A DNA stretch of 27,004 bases from NCBI GenBank assembly GCA_011064865.1, contig JAAKFX010000005.1, positions 1 through 27,004 of the forward strand, read 5' to 3'. Positions 1 through 5,876 of the stretch are shown piece after piece. This DNA comes from Candidatus Anoxychlamydiales bacterium (lineage in GTDB: Bacteria; Chlamydiota; Chlamydiia; Chlamydiales; SM23-39). Each line of letters opens with the position of its first letter. Within the stretch, counting starts at the first letter, position 1. A program made the translations under genes and the position numbers. A model generated the notes under the pieces. It had not been told where the DNA came from, made no database searches, and worked only from the letters and a program-made list of their open reading frames with translations.

Positions 1-76
1 TAATTTTTAATTATAATTTCTATTTAAATAATTAACTCATATCTGTAGACTATTTGCAAAAAATTAGAGGTTTTAT

Positions 77-1132
77 ATGGCAACACAATCAGGAATTTCA
101 GATTTGTCTCCAATACAAAGACAATCTGTGGGTATGGCTTTAATATATGAACAATTTTATCAAGCATCAAATCAATTATTATCTATTTTTGATATGGGCG
201 ATAATATGGTAGGTAAGATTCAATCTGGAGAAATAGATAAAGAAAAATTCAATATGCAAGTTTTGCTTACTGTCTTCACTAATATAGCTACATATTTCCA
301 AACAGGAGAAGTTTTCAAAAATGCTAATAAAAGAAATGTTACTGAATTAAAAGCCAAATTTAGTAGTTTGAAGCAACAATGTGAAACTTTTGTGAAAACA
401 CATAAAGTTTTTATGGATACTGTTGGGATTAGTGAAGATGAGAGAAGCGCTGCAGAGGTTTATGACAAATCGGCAAATGAATTTTTACAAGCTAGCACAC
501 AATTGAGTTCCCAGCTAGAAGGTTTATTAAATAGCAATGTTTTATCAGAGGATATAACTGAAGTTTCAAGTAGCGAAGCTATTCAAACTATATGCTCTGA
601 TACACTAAAACATATTAAGACTCTAATTGAATCCTTTGAAAATATAATTGCAATACTGAATCCAAGTGCAAAAAAATCCAATATCAAGTTAGAGGATTTT
701 TCAAAATTAGATATATTATCTTTATATCAAAAATTCTCAGAATCTGTTGCGACTTTTAATAAAACTTTTGAAGATATTGTAGATGAAGTTGGAAAGAATG
801 ATTTTTTTTCTAAACCAGAGAATGTTACTAGATATGATGAGCTTTGCTCATTAATCGAAAAATCTAAATCTATTTTAAATTCCATTGTAGAATTTGATAA
901 ACAATTAAATCCAGCTGATAAAATGGATGAAAATGAAAAAGGCCTCGTAGAAATTGCAAAAAAAATGTTTTCATTTTTCATCACTCAAGGAAATTCATTT
1001 TTAGATATGATTCAAAATACTATTAATACAGCTATGCCAACATACCTTACGTGTACAAAATCAGTAGGGTACCTAAAAACCTATTCTATATTTTTGGAAA
1101 TAAATAGATTTTTGGACCCGCCAAAAAATTAA
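77..1132 (+). CDS. Hypothetical helical protein
   Basis: I do not recognise this 351-residue protein. It starts at an ATG with AGAGG (66-70) six bases upstream. It has no signal peptide or clear membrane segment. The composition (Lys, Glu, Asn, Ser, Phe) and hydrophobic spacing suggest a mostly alpha-helical, possibly coiled-coil protein, with a slightly more hydrophobic stretch near residues 290-330. It ends one base before the glycosylase gene, so the two are probably cotranscribed, but nothing links their functions. A lineage-specific cytoplasmic or secreted protein is equally possible. The reading frame is secure; the function is unknown. Confidence 0.8.
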   Translation: MATQSGISDLSPIQRQSVGMALIYEQFYQASNQLLSIFDMGDNMVGKIQSGEIDKEKFNMQVLLTVFTNIATYFQTGEVFKNANKRNVTELKAKFSSLKQQCETFVKTHKVFMDTVGISEDERSAAEVYDKSANEFLQASTQLSSQLEGLLNSNVLSEDITEVSSSEAIQTICSDTLKHIKTLIESFENIIAILNPSAKKSNIKLEDFSKLDILSLYQKFSESVATFNKTFEDIVDEVGKNDFFSKPENVTRYDELCSLIEKSKSILNSIVEFDKQLNPADKMDENEKGLVEIAKKMFSFFITQGNSFLDMIQNTINTAMPTYLTCTKSVGYLKTYSIFLEINRFLDPPKN

Positions 1133-1133
1133 A

Positions 1134-1736
1134 ATGAAAATTTTAAATCTAGATTTTTATTTAAATTCGGATGTTTTGGATGTTGGTAAAAATCTTTTAG
1201 GTAAATTTATTGTCACAAAGATAGATGATATTGTAACAGGTGGAATGATAACAGAGACTGAAAGCTATAAAGGGATAGAAGATAAAGCATGCCATGCTTA
1301 TATGGGAAGAAAAACTAGTCGAAACGAAGCTATGTTTGAAAAAGGTGGCATAGCATATATCTATTTGTGTTACGGCATGCATAGTCTATTGAATGTTGTT
1401 ACGAATAAAAAAGATATTCCAGATGCGGTATTGATAAGAGCGATAGAGCCGAGTGTTGGAATTGATTTAATGCTTAAAAGAAGAAATAAAACAAAGCTAG
1501 ATAGATCAGTAGCTGCAGGTCCAGGCTCACTCACAAAAGCATTAGGTATCACAAAAAAACATAACTTTGCTTTTTTAAATTCAGACTTATTATGGATAGA
1601 AGATAGAAATATAAAAATATCTAGTAGAGGTATTTTATGTTCCAAAAGAATTGGAATAGACTATGCTGAAGAATATATAGATAAACCTTGGCGGTTTAGA
1701 ATCAAAGATAGTAAGTGGACTTCTCTTGCAAAATAA
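1134..1736 (+). CDS. mpg: 3-methyladenine DNA glycosylase (AAG/MPG family)
   Basis: A 200-residue monofunctional base-excision repair glycosylase that removes alkylated purines such as 3-methyladenine from DNA. Family motifs appear in order: LLGK near residue 22, the ETESY motif near 41-45 carrying the catalytic glutamate, the R-N-E-A-M-F segment, then the IYLCYGMH segment with the tyrosines and histidine that line the base pocket, AVLIRAIEP near 98, and AAGPGSLTKALGI near 127-139. Length fits the bacterial family (about 190-210). The gene starts one base after the stop of the upstream unknown gene and lacks its own strong Shine-Dalgarno site, suggesting coupled translation. Confidence 0.93.
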   Translation: MKILNLDFYLNSDVLDVGKNLLGKFIVTKIDDIVTGGMITETESYKGIEDKACHAYMGRKTSRNEAMFEKGGIAYIYLCYGMHSLLNVVTNKKDIPDAVLIRAIEPSVGIDLMLKRRNKTKLDRSVAAGPGSLTKALGITKKHNFAFLNSDLLWIEDRNIKISSRGILCSKRIGIDYAEEYIDKPWRFRIKDSKWTSLAK

Positions 1737-1776
1737 ATCAATTTCTTTATAGAATCGACTCATATAAGGTAAAAGT

Positions 1777-2424
1777 ATGAAAAAATATTTTATTACGGGT
1801 CTAGTTATTCTACTTCCTTTGACTCTAACGGTTTTGATAGTTGTTTTTGTGATGAATTTTTTAACAAAACCTTTCATGGGTTTAGTTGTAAAAATTTTAT
1901 CTGAGACGAAGATTCAGCAGATTCATACACATATTTTATCATCTGAGCAAATTATCAGATATGGCTCTCAAATAGTTATCTTGATTGGACTTTTCTTATT
2001 TACACTTTTGCTTGGGCTATTTGCAAGATGGTTTATATTTAAAGCGCTTATAAAAGTTAGTGATAAAGTACTTCATAAAATACCACTTGTTAATAAAGTT
2101 TATAAAACAACTCAAGAGATCGTAAAAACGATTTTTGTTACTGATAAAAATTCATTTAAACAAGTTGTTATGGCTCCATTTCCAAACAAAGAGCTATATA
2201 GCTTAGGTTTAGTTAGCAGAAAATCTCCTGAAGCTTGCTCTAAAGCTGTGAATAAAGAGCTTATTTCAGTATTTATTCCAACAACGCCAAACCCAACAAC
2301 TGGTTTTTTACTTTTATTTAAAAAAGAAGATTTAATTTTTTTAGATATGAAAACAGAAGATGCAGTAAAATATATTGTTTCTTGTGGAGTTATTGTTCCT
2401 GGAAAAAAAATAGAAAATAAATGA
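1777..2424 (+). CDS. DUF502 membrane protein, first copy
   Basis: A 215-residue inner-membrane protein of the DUF502 family (related to plant LIKE-COV proteins); molecular function unknown. A first membrane helix spans about residues 5-30 and is followed by an F/P-rich turn. A second helix spans about 60-85 and ends in G-L-F-A-R-W-F, a family hallmark. A cytoplasmic domain follows, with the typical P-T-T-P-N-P-T-T-G-F-L and M-x-x-E-D-A-V-K-x-x-x-S-C-G-x-x-x-P motifs near the C-terminus. The last four bases overlap the start of a second DUF502 gene (ATGA), a tandem duplication in one operon. Confidence 0.88.
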   Translation: MKKYFITGLVILLPLTLTVLIVVFVMNFLTKPFMGLVVKILSETKIQQIHTHILSSEQIIRYGSQIVILIGLFLFTLLLGLFARWFIFKALIKVSDKVLHKIPLVNKVYKTTQEIVKTIFVTDKNSFKQVVMAPFPNKELYSLGLVSRKSPEACSKAVNKELISVFIPTTPNPTTGFLLLFKKEDLIFLDMKTEDAVKYIVSCGVIVPGKKIENK

Positions 2425-3068
2425 AAAAATATTTAATAGCTGGGCTTATCATTTTACTTCCTTTAGTACTAACGATAATGTTATTTGTGTTTGTTATAGA
2501 TCTGTTTACTGCTCCTTTTTTAACGATGTTTATCGATTTTTTAGCAAAATATGAACAGTTCCTTCCCCTATTAAAAAGCCCTACTTTCATAACTGTTATT
2601 TCAAGAATTTTAATAATTGTCATGTTTTTGGTTTTCATATTTTTACTAGGTGTGATAGCTCGTTGGTTTTTATTCAGATATTTGATGAATATCACAAATA
2701 AAATTCTATCTAAAATACCTTTTGTGAAAACAATCTACAAATCATTAAAAGACATTATAAGCTCATTCATCTCCCAAGAGAGCAAGGCTTTTACAAAAAC
2801 AGCAATGATAGCATTTCCATCTGATAATTCATATTGTGTGGGTTTTGAATCAGGAGAGATCCCAAAGCAGTGCCAAGATAAGGTAAAAGAAAAGCTAAAG
2901 TCAGTATTTGTCCCAACAGCGCCACATCCTATATCTGGATATTTAGTTATGGTGCCAGAGGACAGGGTTTACTCAATTGATATGACAAGAGAAGATGCAG
3001 TTAAATTCACAGTCTCTTGTGGCCTTATTATTCCTGCAGAAGAGAGAGTGGATGAATCCAAAAAATAA
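2421..3068 (+). CDS. DUF502 membrane protein, second copy
   Basis: A tandem paralogue of the preceding gene, also 215 residues, starting inside its stop codon (ATGA). The first 15 residues are almost the same in both copies (M-K-K-Y, then I/L substitutions around L-L-P-L). This copy keeps the same two membrane helices, the G-V-I-A-R-W-F motif after the second helix, the P-T-A-P-H-P-I-S-G-Y motif and the C-terminal T-R-E-D-A-V-K-F-T-V-S-C-G motif. Sequence divergence in the middle suggests an old duplication. The function is unknown; the pair may form a hetero-oligomer, which is inference only. The 3' end overlaps the holC start. Confidence 0.88.
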   Translation: MKKYLIAGLIILLPLVLTIMLFVFVIDLFTAPFLTMFIDFLAKYEQFLPLLKSPTFITVISRILIIVMFLVFIFLLGVIARWFLFRYLMNITNKILSKIPFVKTIYKSLKDIISSFISQESKAFTKTAMIAFPSDNSYCVGFESGEIPKQCQDKVKEKLKSVFVPTAPHPISGYLVMVPEDRVYSIDMTREDAVKFTVSCGLIIPAEERVDESKK

Positions 3069-3471
3069 AGTTCTTTTTTTTCAGATTAAAGATATAAAAA
3101 TAAAGCTTATTCGGATAATTCAAACAGCGATGCATCATTTTGAAAAAAAAGAAAATTTTTTAATTCGAGTTGCTGATGAGGCATCACTCAAGTTTGTAGA
3201 TGAGCTTTTATGGCGACAGCCTCAAGAAGGATTTTTACCTCACAGTATATCAGAAGAAAAATGCGAAGATTATATTGTAATAACTAAATCTAAAGAGAAT
3301 CTAAACAACGCTCATTTTTTGTTTAATCTCTCTCAAGAAATAATAGATTTAGATACTTCTTATAAAATCATCTATGATTTTGATGATTTTACATCATTAA
3401 AAAAACAAGAAAAAAGTAAAAAAAGATTCGAGATATATAGACAAGCAAATTTAAGAATAGAGAGTTCTTAA
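3052..3471 (+). CDS. holC: DNA polymerase III subunit chi (HolC-like)
   Basis: A 139-residue protein of the HolC family, which links the replication clamp loader to single-strand-binding protein. It shows the chi pattern: N-terminal V-L-F-F-Q, a helix, F-L-I-R-V-A-D-E-A near residues 36-44, then the hallmark V-D-E-L-L-W (about 49-54) and F-L-P-H-S (about 61-65), and a C-terminal Y-D-F-D-D-F followed by a helix ending R-x-E-I-Y-R-Q. I chose the ATG at 3052, preceded by an AGAGAG purine run (3041-3046). It overlaps the DUF502 stop, and the protein starts in register with family members; an upstream ATG at 2995 lies deep in the previous gene. The 3' end overlaps the convergent ankyrin gene by 21 bases. 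Confidence 0.8.
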   Translation: MNPKNKVLFFQIKDIKIKLIRIIQTAMHHFEKKENFLIRVADEASLKFVDELLWRQPQEGFLPHSISEEKCEDYIVITKSKENLNNAHFLFNLSQEIIDLDTSYKIIYDFDDFTSLKKQEKSKKRFEIYRQANLRIESS

Positions 3472-4086
3472 AAGCTTTTGTTCTTTTTTTAACTTAAATT
3501 CTTCAGCTAAAAAAATCTCCATCATTTTATAAATTGAATTTGAAGTTATTTCATTCCCAAATAATACAGGTGTATTCAAAACTACATCTCCTTTTACATT
3601 GAAAATTTCAGTAAGACAAAAACCAATTGAGAAGGAGTTTCTAATAGCTGAAATCATAGTTGCAGCTGTTTTTCTATTGCCATATTGAACTGCTTTGTGA
3701 AGTGGCGTGTCACTTTGATTATCTTGAGCACGCAAGCATTCAACAATTTCAACTTGAGACAGTTCAGTAAATAACCTATGAATTACCTCCTCTTGTCCTT
3801 CTCTAGCAAAATTGTGTACGACTGTATCTCCATAGATATCTCTAATTCTAAGATAAGCTCCTCTTAGATCTTCAGGAAAATTTAAAAATGTCTGTATAAA
3901 TTCATTTGCACTTGGAATTGGTCCATGAAATTGTTGATAGGGAGTTCCTATGCCATCATGTTTTACAATATAGCTTTCATCAAATTCCTCAACTTCATCT
4001 TTTCTTGCAATGGGTTGAAAAGAATTATAACTAGAAAAATATCCTCTCACATCATTAGGATCTTGAATACCAGAAGAAGAGCTCAT
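3451..4086 (-). CDS. Ankyrin-repeat protein
   Basis: A 211-residue protein with about three ankyrin repeats: residues 83-113 (starts D-I-Y-G-D-T), 121-150 (D-N-Q-S-D-T-P-L-H-K-A, the clearest match to the TPLHxA signature) and a degenerate one at 163-190 (N-V-K-G-D). The N-terminal 60 residues are Ser, acidic and Gly/Pro rich and probably disordered; the C-terminus is Lys/Leu rich. There is no signal peptide or membrane helix. AAAGG lies upstream of the start in the transcribed direction. Ankyrin proteins of intracellular bacteria are often type III or IV secretion effectors; that role here is inferred. It is convergent with holC and overlaps its 3' end. Confidence 0.8.
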   Translation of the reverse strand: MSSSSGIQDPNDVRGYFSSYNSFQPIARKDEVEEFDESYIVKHDGIGTPYQQFHGPIPSANEFIQTFLNFPEDLRGAYLRIRDIYGDTVVHNFAREGQEEVIHRLFTELSQVEIVECLRAQDNQSDTPLHKAVQYGNRKTAATMISAIRNSFSIGFCLTEIFNVKGDVVLNTPVLFGNEITSNSIYKMMEIFLAEEFKLKKEQKLLRTLYS

Positions 4087-4271
4087 AAAAATACCTTTAA
4101 GTTAATTTTCAAAATTTAGCGAAAAATATTACCATATTAATTTTCAATTTTTAACCTTTTTTTGAATTAAAATAATGATTTATAGTTTTAAAACATTTTG
4201 GTTAAATTAGACTTTAAGTATATTTTTAGAGTATTGCTTGAAAGATTTTATCGATAAATTTATCATTTGAT

Positions 4272-4311
4272 GGCAAGAAAACCCTTTCCTTTAGGGAAGG
4301 GATGAATTGCC
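4272..4311. repeat. Extended hairpin, transposon-end-like
   Basis: An outer stem GGCAA/TTGCC (4272-4276 with 4307-4311) encloses an inner eight-pair stem (4282-4289 with 4294-4301, one G-U pair) with a TTTA loop. The loop and flanking bases match the second hairpin at 4653-4674, so both probably derive from IS605-type right ends or the 3' part of a TnpB-associated guide RNA. Confidence 0.7.
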
Positions 4312-4406
4312 AACAGTGTTTCTTAATAACCTAGAAAATTCTTAGAAGAATAGAAAAGAGGTAAAAATAACTTTTATACTTGACTATTCACAGATGAGAT
4401 TTTAAA

Positions 4407-4640
4407 ATGTTTAGCAAAAGTTTTAAACCTTACAATGTCTCAGCTAAAAAATGGGAATGTCCTAATTGTTACATTGTAAATGATAAAGATAAAAATGCAG
4501 CACAAAAACGTTTTAGATAAAGCTGTAGAGATAAGTAAAAAGTACCGAGGGGCACGCGGGAATTTAAGCCTGTGGAGTTTGTGTAAGACTTTTTTAGAAT
4601 TTTCTAAAAAAGCTTTGAACTGTGAAGCAGGAACTTAGCT
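4407..4640 (+). pseudogene. tnpB: TnpB C-terminal fragment, frame-broken
   Basis: This is the 3' end of a TnpB-family RNA-guided nuclease gene. From an ATG at 4407, a 37-codon open stretch encodes K-K-W-E-C-P-N-C followed by N-D-K-D-K-N-A-A and stops at 4518-4520. This matches the second half of the TnpB zinc ribbon and the RuvC-III D-R-D-x-N-A-A motif. Further pieces typical of TnpB tails continue in other frames: A-C-G at 4568-4576 and a stretch reading L-N-C-E-A-G-T ending near 4635. Three frames are needed, so the gene is dead. The N-terminal 300 or so residues, including RuvC-I and II, are absent. Because the TnpB guide RNA overlaps this 3' region, some RNA function could outlive the protein. 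Confidence 0.75.
4589..4612. repeat. Perfect 11-bp inverted repeat
   Basis: Eleven perfectly complementary bases (4589-4599 with 4602-4612) around a two-base centre, with A/T-rich arms, lie inside the tnpB remnant. It could fold as a terminator-like hairpin but has no following T tract on the plus strand. A second perfect 16-base palindrome (CTTAGCTTAAGCTAAG, 4634-4649) follows 21 bases later. Confidence 0.6.
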
Positions 4641-4652
4641 TAAGCTAAGGAA

Positions 4653-4674
4653 TCCTCTTCCTTTAGGGAGAGGA
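4653..4674. repeat. Right-end hairpin of TnpB-type element
   Basis: A nine-pair stem (4653-4661 with 4666-4674, one G-U pair) has a TTTA loop and is followed by GGATGTCAA-like sequence. Its position directly after the tnpB tail fits the right-end hairpin of an IS200/IS605 element. The core is the same as in the hairpin at 4272-4311. Confidence 0.65.
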
Positions 4675-4740
4675 GGATGTCAAAATGGTTTTCTTAAATT
4701 GAAGGAGATAAAGGTCAACTTCTCCACGACTAAAGTCGGG

Positions 4741-5007
4741 AGCTTGAAAAAGCTTTAGTTGATTAGCCTTAGCCGAAAAAAGGCTACGTTAGATGGCTCA
4801 AGATACCTTGGGATACTCCTCTAGTTCCAGGCTCTATCGTTGGTAGTTAAAAGCTTTTAGGAGAGAAAAGCGGTGCTGCTGACCAAGTAAGGTCATTTAA
4901 CATTGACGAAGAGGAGCTAACCGGTTTTTAGGTTCCGGGGTAGTTTTTTATTAGCTACCGGAAAAACCTAAGCTTTTATAAACTTTAAAAAAGGAAAGGC
5001 ATTTCCT
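4741..5007 (+). ncRNA. HEARO/OMEGA-like structured RNA, no nuclease gene
   Basis: About 267 bases of dense, GC-richer secondary structure with no reading frame. Stems seen: AGCTT-GAAA-AAGCT (4741-4754); TAGCC/GGCTA (4770-4774, 4782-4786); CCT.GG/CCAGG (4806-4831); GCTTTT/AAAAGC (4853-4858, 4866-4871); TGACC/GGTCA (4880-4884, 4891-4895), which competes with TTGGT/ACCAA (4840-4844, 4882-4886); GTTAA/TTAAC (4846-4850, 4897-4901); a perfect long-range CTCCTCT/AGAGGAG helix (4816-4822, 4910-4916); a long hairpin (4929-4970); and AGGAAA/TTTCCT (4992-5007). The multi-helix, pseudoknot-prone layout and sequence flavour recall HEARO RNAs, the OMEGA guide RNAs of IscB/IsrB nucleases. Structure is seen directly; family assignment is from memory and needs a covariance search. 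Orientation is inferred as plus. Confidence 0.6.
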
Positions 5008-5028
5008 CCCCATGTTTAAAAACAGGGG
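5008..5028 (+). repeat. Right-end hairpin before small-protein operon
   Basis: CCCC (5008-5011) pairs with GGGG (5025-5028); one A bulges, and TGTT/AACA continues the stem. TATCC follows. The form matches right ends of IS200/IS605-type elements and closes the OMEGA-like RNA region. It ends only 23 bases before the start codon at 5052. Without a following T tract it is unlikely to be an intrinsic terminator. Confidence 0.55.
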
Positions 5029-5051
5029 TATCCATGCATAAGGAGAGAACG

Positions 5052-5219
5052 ATGACACGTATTGGCAAGCAAGAAGAGAGAAGACATAAAAACCCGAAAA
5101 AAAGAAAGCCGCCTTCTTATAATAAAACGGGAGCTAAAAAAGACAATTTAGAAAAAGGCTATAAAGAGCATGCAAATGCTTTAAGTGACGAGAATGCATT
5201 TATCCCTAAAATAAAATAA
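5052..5219 (+). CDS. Small basic conserved protein (55 aa)
   Basis: A 55-residue, very basic protein with the pattern G-K-Q-E-E-R-R near the N-terminus, K-K-R-K-P-P, T-G-A-K-K-D-N-L-E-K-G and a C-terminal H-A-N-A-L-S-D-E-N-A-F-I-P. I chose the ATG at 5052 over the ATG at 5034 because AGGAG (5041-5045) lies six bases ahead of it and the first would place that site inside the gene. From memory, chlamydiae carry a conserved small protein of this type ahead of the next gene. High charge and size suggest nucleic-acid or ribosome binding, which is inference. Confidence 0.8.
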   Translation: MTRIGKQEERRHKNPKKRKPPSYNKTGAKKDNLEKGYKEHANALSDENAFIPKIK

Positions 5220-5233
5220 AAAAAGGATTTGAT

Positions 5234-5401
5234 ATGTCTAGACATCCAAGTTATGGAAAAGCTTCAAAAGGTCAGCAAAAAAGAAATGTACTGAAAAGAT
5301 TTGAAAGGATTGATGTACTTAGAAAGCTTGGCAAGTGGAAAGATGGCGTGAACAAAAAAGTTACAAATCTTCCGAAAACTCCAAGTGATATCGAAGGATA
5401 G
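5234..5401 (+). CDS. PVC-type small basic protein (55 aa)
   Basis: A 55-residue protein: M-S-R-H-P-S-Y-G at the start, R-N-V-L-K-R-F-E-R in the middle, then L-G-K-W-K-D-G and V-T-N-L-P-K-T-P. This matches the small basic protein family described as restricted to Chlamydiae, Verrucomicrobia and Planctomycetes (TIGRFAM-type family, role unproven, suspected ribosome or RNA association). AAAAGG (5221-5226) is a good Shine-Dalgarno site. It follows the other 55-residue gene by 14 bases and precedes ybeY by 20. It supports the phylum assignment of the window. Confidence 0.88.
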   Translation: MSRHPSYGKASKGQQKRNVLKRFERIDVLRKLGKWKDGVNKKVTNLPKTPSDIEG

Positions 5402-5421
5402 TCTTCTATAAAAAAATTTTC

Positions 5422-5874
5422 ATGTTAATAAACATAATAGATGATCAAAAAAAACTTAAGATTAATAAAAAATTAATTGAAAAGCAGATCAAAGAAATTC
5501 TTAAAGCAGAAAAAGTTAAAACTGATGAAGTAATAGTTCATTTTGTTGATAAAAAAGCTATTAAAAAACTGCATAAACAATTTTTTAATGATCCAAGTGA
5601 AACGGATTGTATAACCCTTCCGATTGATAAACCTACAGATAAACAAACTATCTATCATATACTAGGAGAGACTTTTATTTGTACAGATGTAGCGTATCAA
5701 AACGCTAAAATATATAAAACTAGTGTTGTATACGAGATTACTTTATATGTGATTCATACGATTTTGCATTTAATAGGCTATGATGATATTAAAGAAAAAG
5801 ATGTTAAAGTTATGAGAGAAAAGGAAATGTATTATCTAACATTATTAAAAAACAAAGGTATATTTACTAAATAG
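5422..5874 (+). CDS. ybeY: Endoribonuclease YbeY (rRNA maturation)
   Basis: A 150-residue member of the UPF0054/YbeY metal-dependent endoribonuclease family involved in 16S rRNA processing and 70S ribosome quality control. The order of motifs fits: L-H-K-Q-F-F-N-D-P with T-D-C-I-T-L-P near residues 50-67 (equivalent to the T-D-V-L-S-F-P segment), L-G-E-T-F-I-C-T-D-V near 79-88, and the metal site H-T-I-L-H-L-I-G-Y-D-D. Two of the three metal histidines are present; the third, normally in G-Y-D-H, is Asp here. There is no clear Shine-Dalgarno site. It lies three bases before the CBS-domain gene, an arrangement common in bacteria. Confidence 0.88.
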   Translation: MLINIIDDQKKLKINKKLIEKQIKEILKAEKVKTDEVIVHFVDKKAIKKLHKQFFNDPSETDCITLPIDKPTDKQTIYHILGETFICTDVAYQNAKIYKTSVVYEITLYVIHTILHLIGYDDIKEKDVKVMREKEMYYLTLLKNKGIFTK

Positions 5875-5876
5875 TT

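Larger units (their letters stand above)
4272..4690. mobile_element. IS200/IS605-type element remnant
   Basis: Degenerate transposon debris. It is bounded by two related hairpins (4272-4311 and 4653-4674) that share the 11-base core TCCTTTAGGGA, and it contains a frame-broken TnpB C-terminus. Hairpin ends with a purine-rich flank just downstream of tnpB are typical of this single-strand transposon family. No transposase (TnpA) gene and no complete TnpB is present. The exact ends cannot be fixed because these elements make no target duplication. The high G and C in the hairpins contrasts with the AT-rich flanks. Confidence 0.65.
4700..5034 (+). mobile_element. Nuclease-less HEARO-type element
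   Basis: A second, better-preserved insertion lies after the tnpB remnant. A left hairpin (4722-4742: seven pairs with one bulge around CGAC-TAAA-GTCG) resembles IS605-family end hairpins. A long structured RNA region follows, then a right hairpin (5008-5028) with the CCCC...GGGGTATCC pattern seen at ends of this family. No iscB, isrB or tnpB frame lies between the ends, so it would be non-autonomous and need a TnpA and possibly a nuclease from elsewhere. End positions are approximate. Confidence 0.5.

Noticed and set aside
727..984. Minus-strand ORF of 85 codons
   Set aside because: It lies wholly inside the 77-1132 gene, has no ribosome site and shows a Ser/Phe-rich composition typical of antisense frames of AT-rich genes.
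1370..1645. Minus-strand ORF of 91 codons inside the DNA glycosylase gene
   Set aside because: The plus-strand frame has clear family motifs; the antisense frame is a shadow.
2390..2695. Minus-strand ORF of 101 codons across the DUF502 junction
   Set aside because: It is antisense to two recognisable genes and has no recognisable domain.
2995..3051. Upstream ATG extending holC by 19 residues
   Set aside because: It would lie deep in the preceding DUF502 gene; the extra residues do not resemble the HolC N-terminus, while the ATG at 3052 fits the family and has a purine-rich site ahead.
3925..4119. Plus-strand ORF of 64 codons
   Set aside because: It is antisense to the N-terminus of the ankyrin gene, with no ribosome site or similarity.
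4272..4700. CRISPR-like repeats in the gene-free region
   Set aside because: Only two related hairpins with different flanks and no regular spacing; no repeat-spacer array anywhere in the window.
4741..5007. Group II intron, tmRNA or RNase P as identity of the structured RNA
   Set aside because: No domain V-like hairpin, reverse transcriptase, tRNA-like end or RNase P core was seen; layout and flanking transposon ends fit HEARO-type RNA better.
5034..5051. ATG at 5034 as start of the first small basic protein
   Set aside because: The AGGAG site at 5041-5045 is correctly spaced only for the ATG at 5052, and the extra six residues do not resemble the rest.
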